Origin: Apostichopus japonicus | Taxonomy: Eukaryota; Echinodermata; Holothuroidea; Aspidochirotida; Stichopodidae | Direction of reading: 5' to 3' | DNA: 64,000 nt | NCBI RefSeq assembly: GCF_037975245.1 | Contig: NC_092565.1 | Span: 17,277,999 to 17,341,998, forward strand | The notes under the pieces: model-generated | Databases searched by the model: none | The model's input: only the letters and a program-made list of their open reading frames with translations | What the model was told of the DNA's origin: nothing | Shown here: piece by piece, positions 63,131 through 64,000 of the stretch | Layout of the letters: the number at the start of each line of letters is the position of its first letter | Numbering within the stretch: position 1 is the stretch's first letter | Position numbers and translations under genes: made by a program

Positions 63131-63352
63131 GTTAAATATACATGAGAACAATGCTAAATAAAACAGAATTTTTATGTTATTCTATTTAACAGATTATTCT
63201 TGTGAAAATTTTAACTGGAAAACTATGTAAAAAGAAAACATTATTTTCCAGTTAATTCCTTTTTACAGATTGTCTGTAAAAATAACAGGAAACGATTGGA
63301 AACTTTTTTTCCAATCGTTTTCTGTTAATTTACAGAAATTTTTTTAACAGTG

Positions 63353-64000
63353 TAGATATTAAACATTTTATTCAGCAATTTCAGCGGATGACAAGAAAAA
63401 AGTTGTCAAATGTCAACAGTATGGGAATAAACAAAGCCGTTTACTTGCACACTTCATCAATAGCGCCGTCCCTTCTCAAAGTATCGCAGAAGGTATATTA
63501 ACAGCTCTATCATGTTGGTGCTGTCTTATCTCTCCCTGTCCCATCCTGCTCTAACCGGTCCCCTCCCCCAACACCACTACACTTCATGTTAACGTTTATT
63601 AGTTAGCGTTGGTAGTCTCATTGTTGTTGCAACTTCCGTTCATTGATCATATTCAAACTTTAGACAGCTATACTTTCATTCTCTCTTGATTATTATTCTC
63701 AGTGGGAGAATATAATGATATGGGGGTGTATTTGAGTAGGAAGGTTGGAAGTGGGTGGGGGGGGGGGTTCTCTGGCTCGCATAGGGCTAGTAAGGTTAGT
63801 AATGTAGAACAAGTAAAGTTAATACAACAATGCATGCAACATGTTTATAGGATATAGCTCACATGGTTGGTTAAATTAAGCCATATTTTTGCCCATAATT
63901 TTATAGCCTGATAGATGTAGCTAGTCAAATTTATATATTAGTGTAAAACCAGACTACTTTTAAATTGTCTGATAGAATTGCATAAGTGACTGTGAGATTT
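63353..64000. other. Far flank of segmental duplication copy 2
   Basis: Matches 37337-37886 up to about 63907, including GACAAGAAAAAAGTTGTCAA, ACACTTCATCAATAGCGCCG and CATGCAACATGTTTATAGGA. It is the former 5' flank of SLC16 copy 2, moved 14 kb away by the transposon. Nothing is recognised after 63907. Confidence 0.75.

Larger units (their letters stand above)
49474..63352 (+). mobile_element. 13.9-kb DNA transposon with CACTG termini and two genes
   Basis: The left end is CACTGTTAAAAATATCTGTC; the complement of the right end starts CACTGTTAAAAAAATTTCTG, with imperfect inversion for about 30 bp. The element is flanked by TA on both sides (49472-49473, 63353-63354). The matching site in duplication copy 1 (37337-37338, within ACTGTCTAGATATT) is uninterrupted and has a single TA, which defines the element exactly. 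Subterminal regions are full of CTGTAAA-type inverted motifs, and the right side has a 96-bp tandem array. It carries two plus-strand genes, 51384-54104 and 54780-60031. The CACTG ends and a 2-bp duplication fit the CMC (EnSpm/CACTA-like) superfamily; the protein pair is unlike the classic plant CACTA set. The intact frames suggest recent activity. Confidence 0.9.
41192..63907. repeat. Segmental duplication, copy 2 (interrupted)
   Basis: Aligns with 28360-37886 in the same orientation. It lacks the 2.1-kb hAT but carries a 1.35-kb composite hAT (48004-49355) and a 13.9-kb transposon (49474-63352). The first 260 bp are the remnant of the same LINE fragment, here shortened (minus-strand frame ending in TARIILDA). 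Homology resumes at 63355 and ends near 63907. Confidence 0.9.

Overview
The window looks like nuclear DNA of a marine invertebrate deuterostome, most likely an echinoderm such as a sea cucumber or sea urchin. Genes are split by long AT-rich introns with GT-AG borders, there is no operon structure, the short motif TAGGCCTA recurs, and the intergenic space is full of hAT-type and miniature DNA transposons and LINE fragments. The echinoderm call is an inference from style, not from a diagnostic gene.

Layout. 1-12.4 kb: mostly gene-poor, with a 953-bp miniature transposon (3024-3976) and a decayed plus-strand PBDC1-like gene (6613-9033). 12.4-22.7 kb: a six-exon minus-strand gene for a 905-residue protein with an N-terminal CARD, a death domain and a long disordered tail, probably an innate-immune adaptor. 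Its intron 2 carries a 30-bp minisatellite that starts right after the exon. 23.9-28.6 kb: palindrome clusters, nested hAT elements and a LINE 3' end. 28.4-37.9 kb and 41.2-63.9 kb: two direct copies of a segmental duplication, each carrying a four-exon minus-strand monocarboxylate-transporter-like (SLC16) gene. The first copy is clearly a pseudogene; the second carries two independent lesions. Between the copies (37.9-41.2 kb) lie a 464-bp miniature transposon and tandem repeats.

The most striking object is a 13.9-kb DNA transposon at 49474-63352, inserted upstream of the second SLC16 copy. It has CACTG termini, a TA target duplication proved by the empty site in the other duplicate, subterminal hairpin repeats, and two plus-strand genes: a 906-residue zinc-finger protein with transposase-like features, and a five-exon gene for a SAM-domain protein. 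Both reading frames are intact.

Because the two duplicates are paralogous, each acts as the empty-site control for insertions in the other. This allows relative dating: LINE fragment first, then segmental duplication, then a hAT (with a second hAT inside it) in copy 1, and a composite hAT plus the giant element in copy 2.
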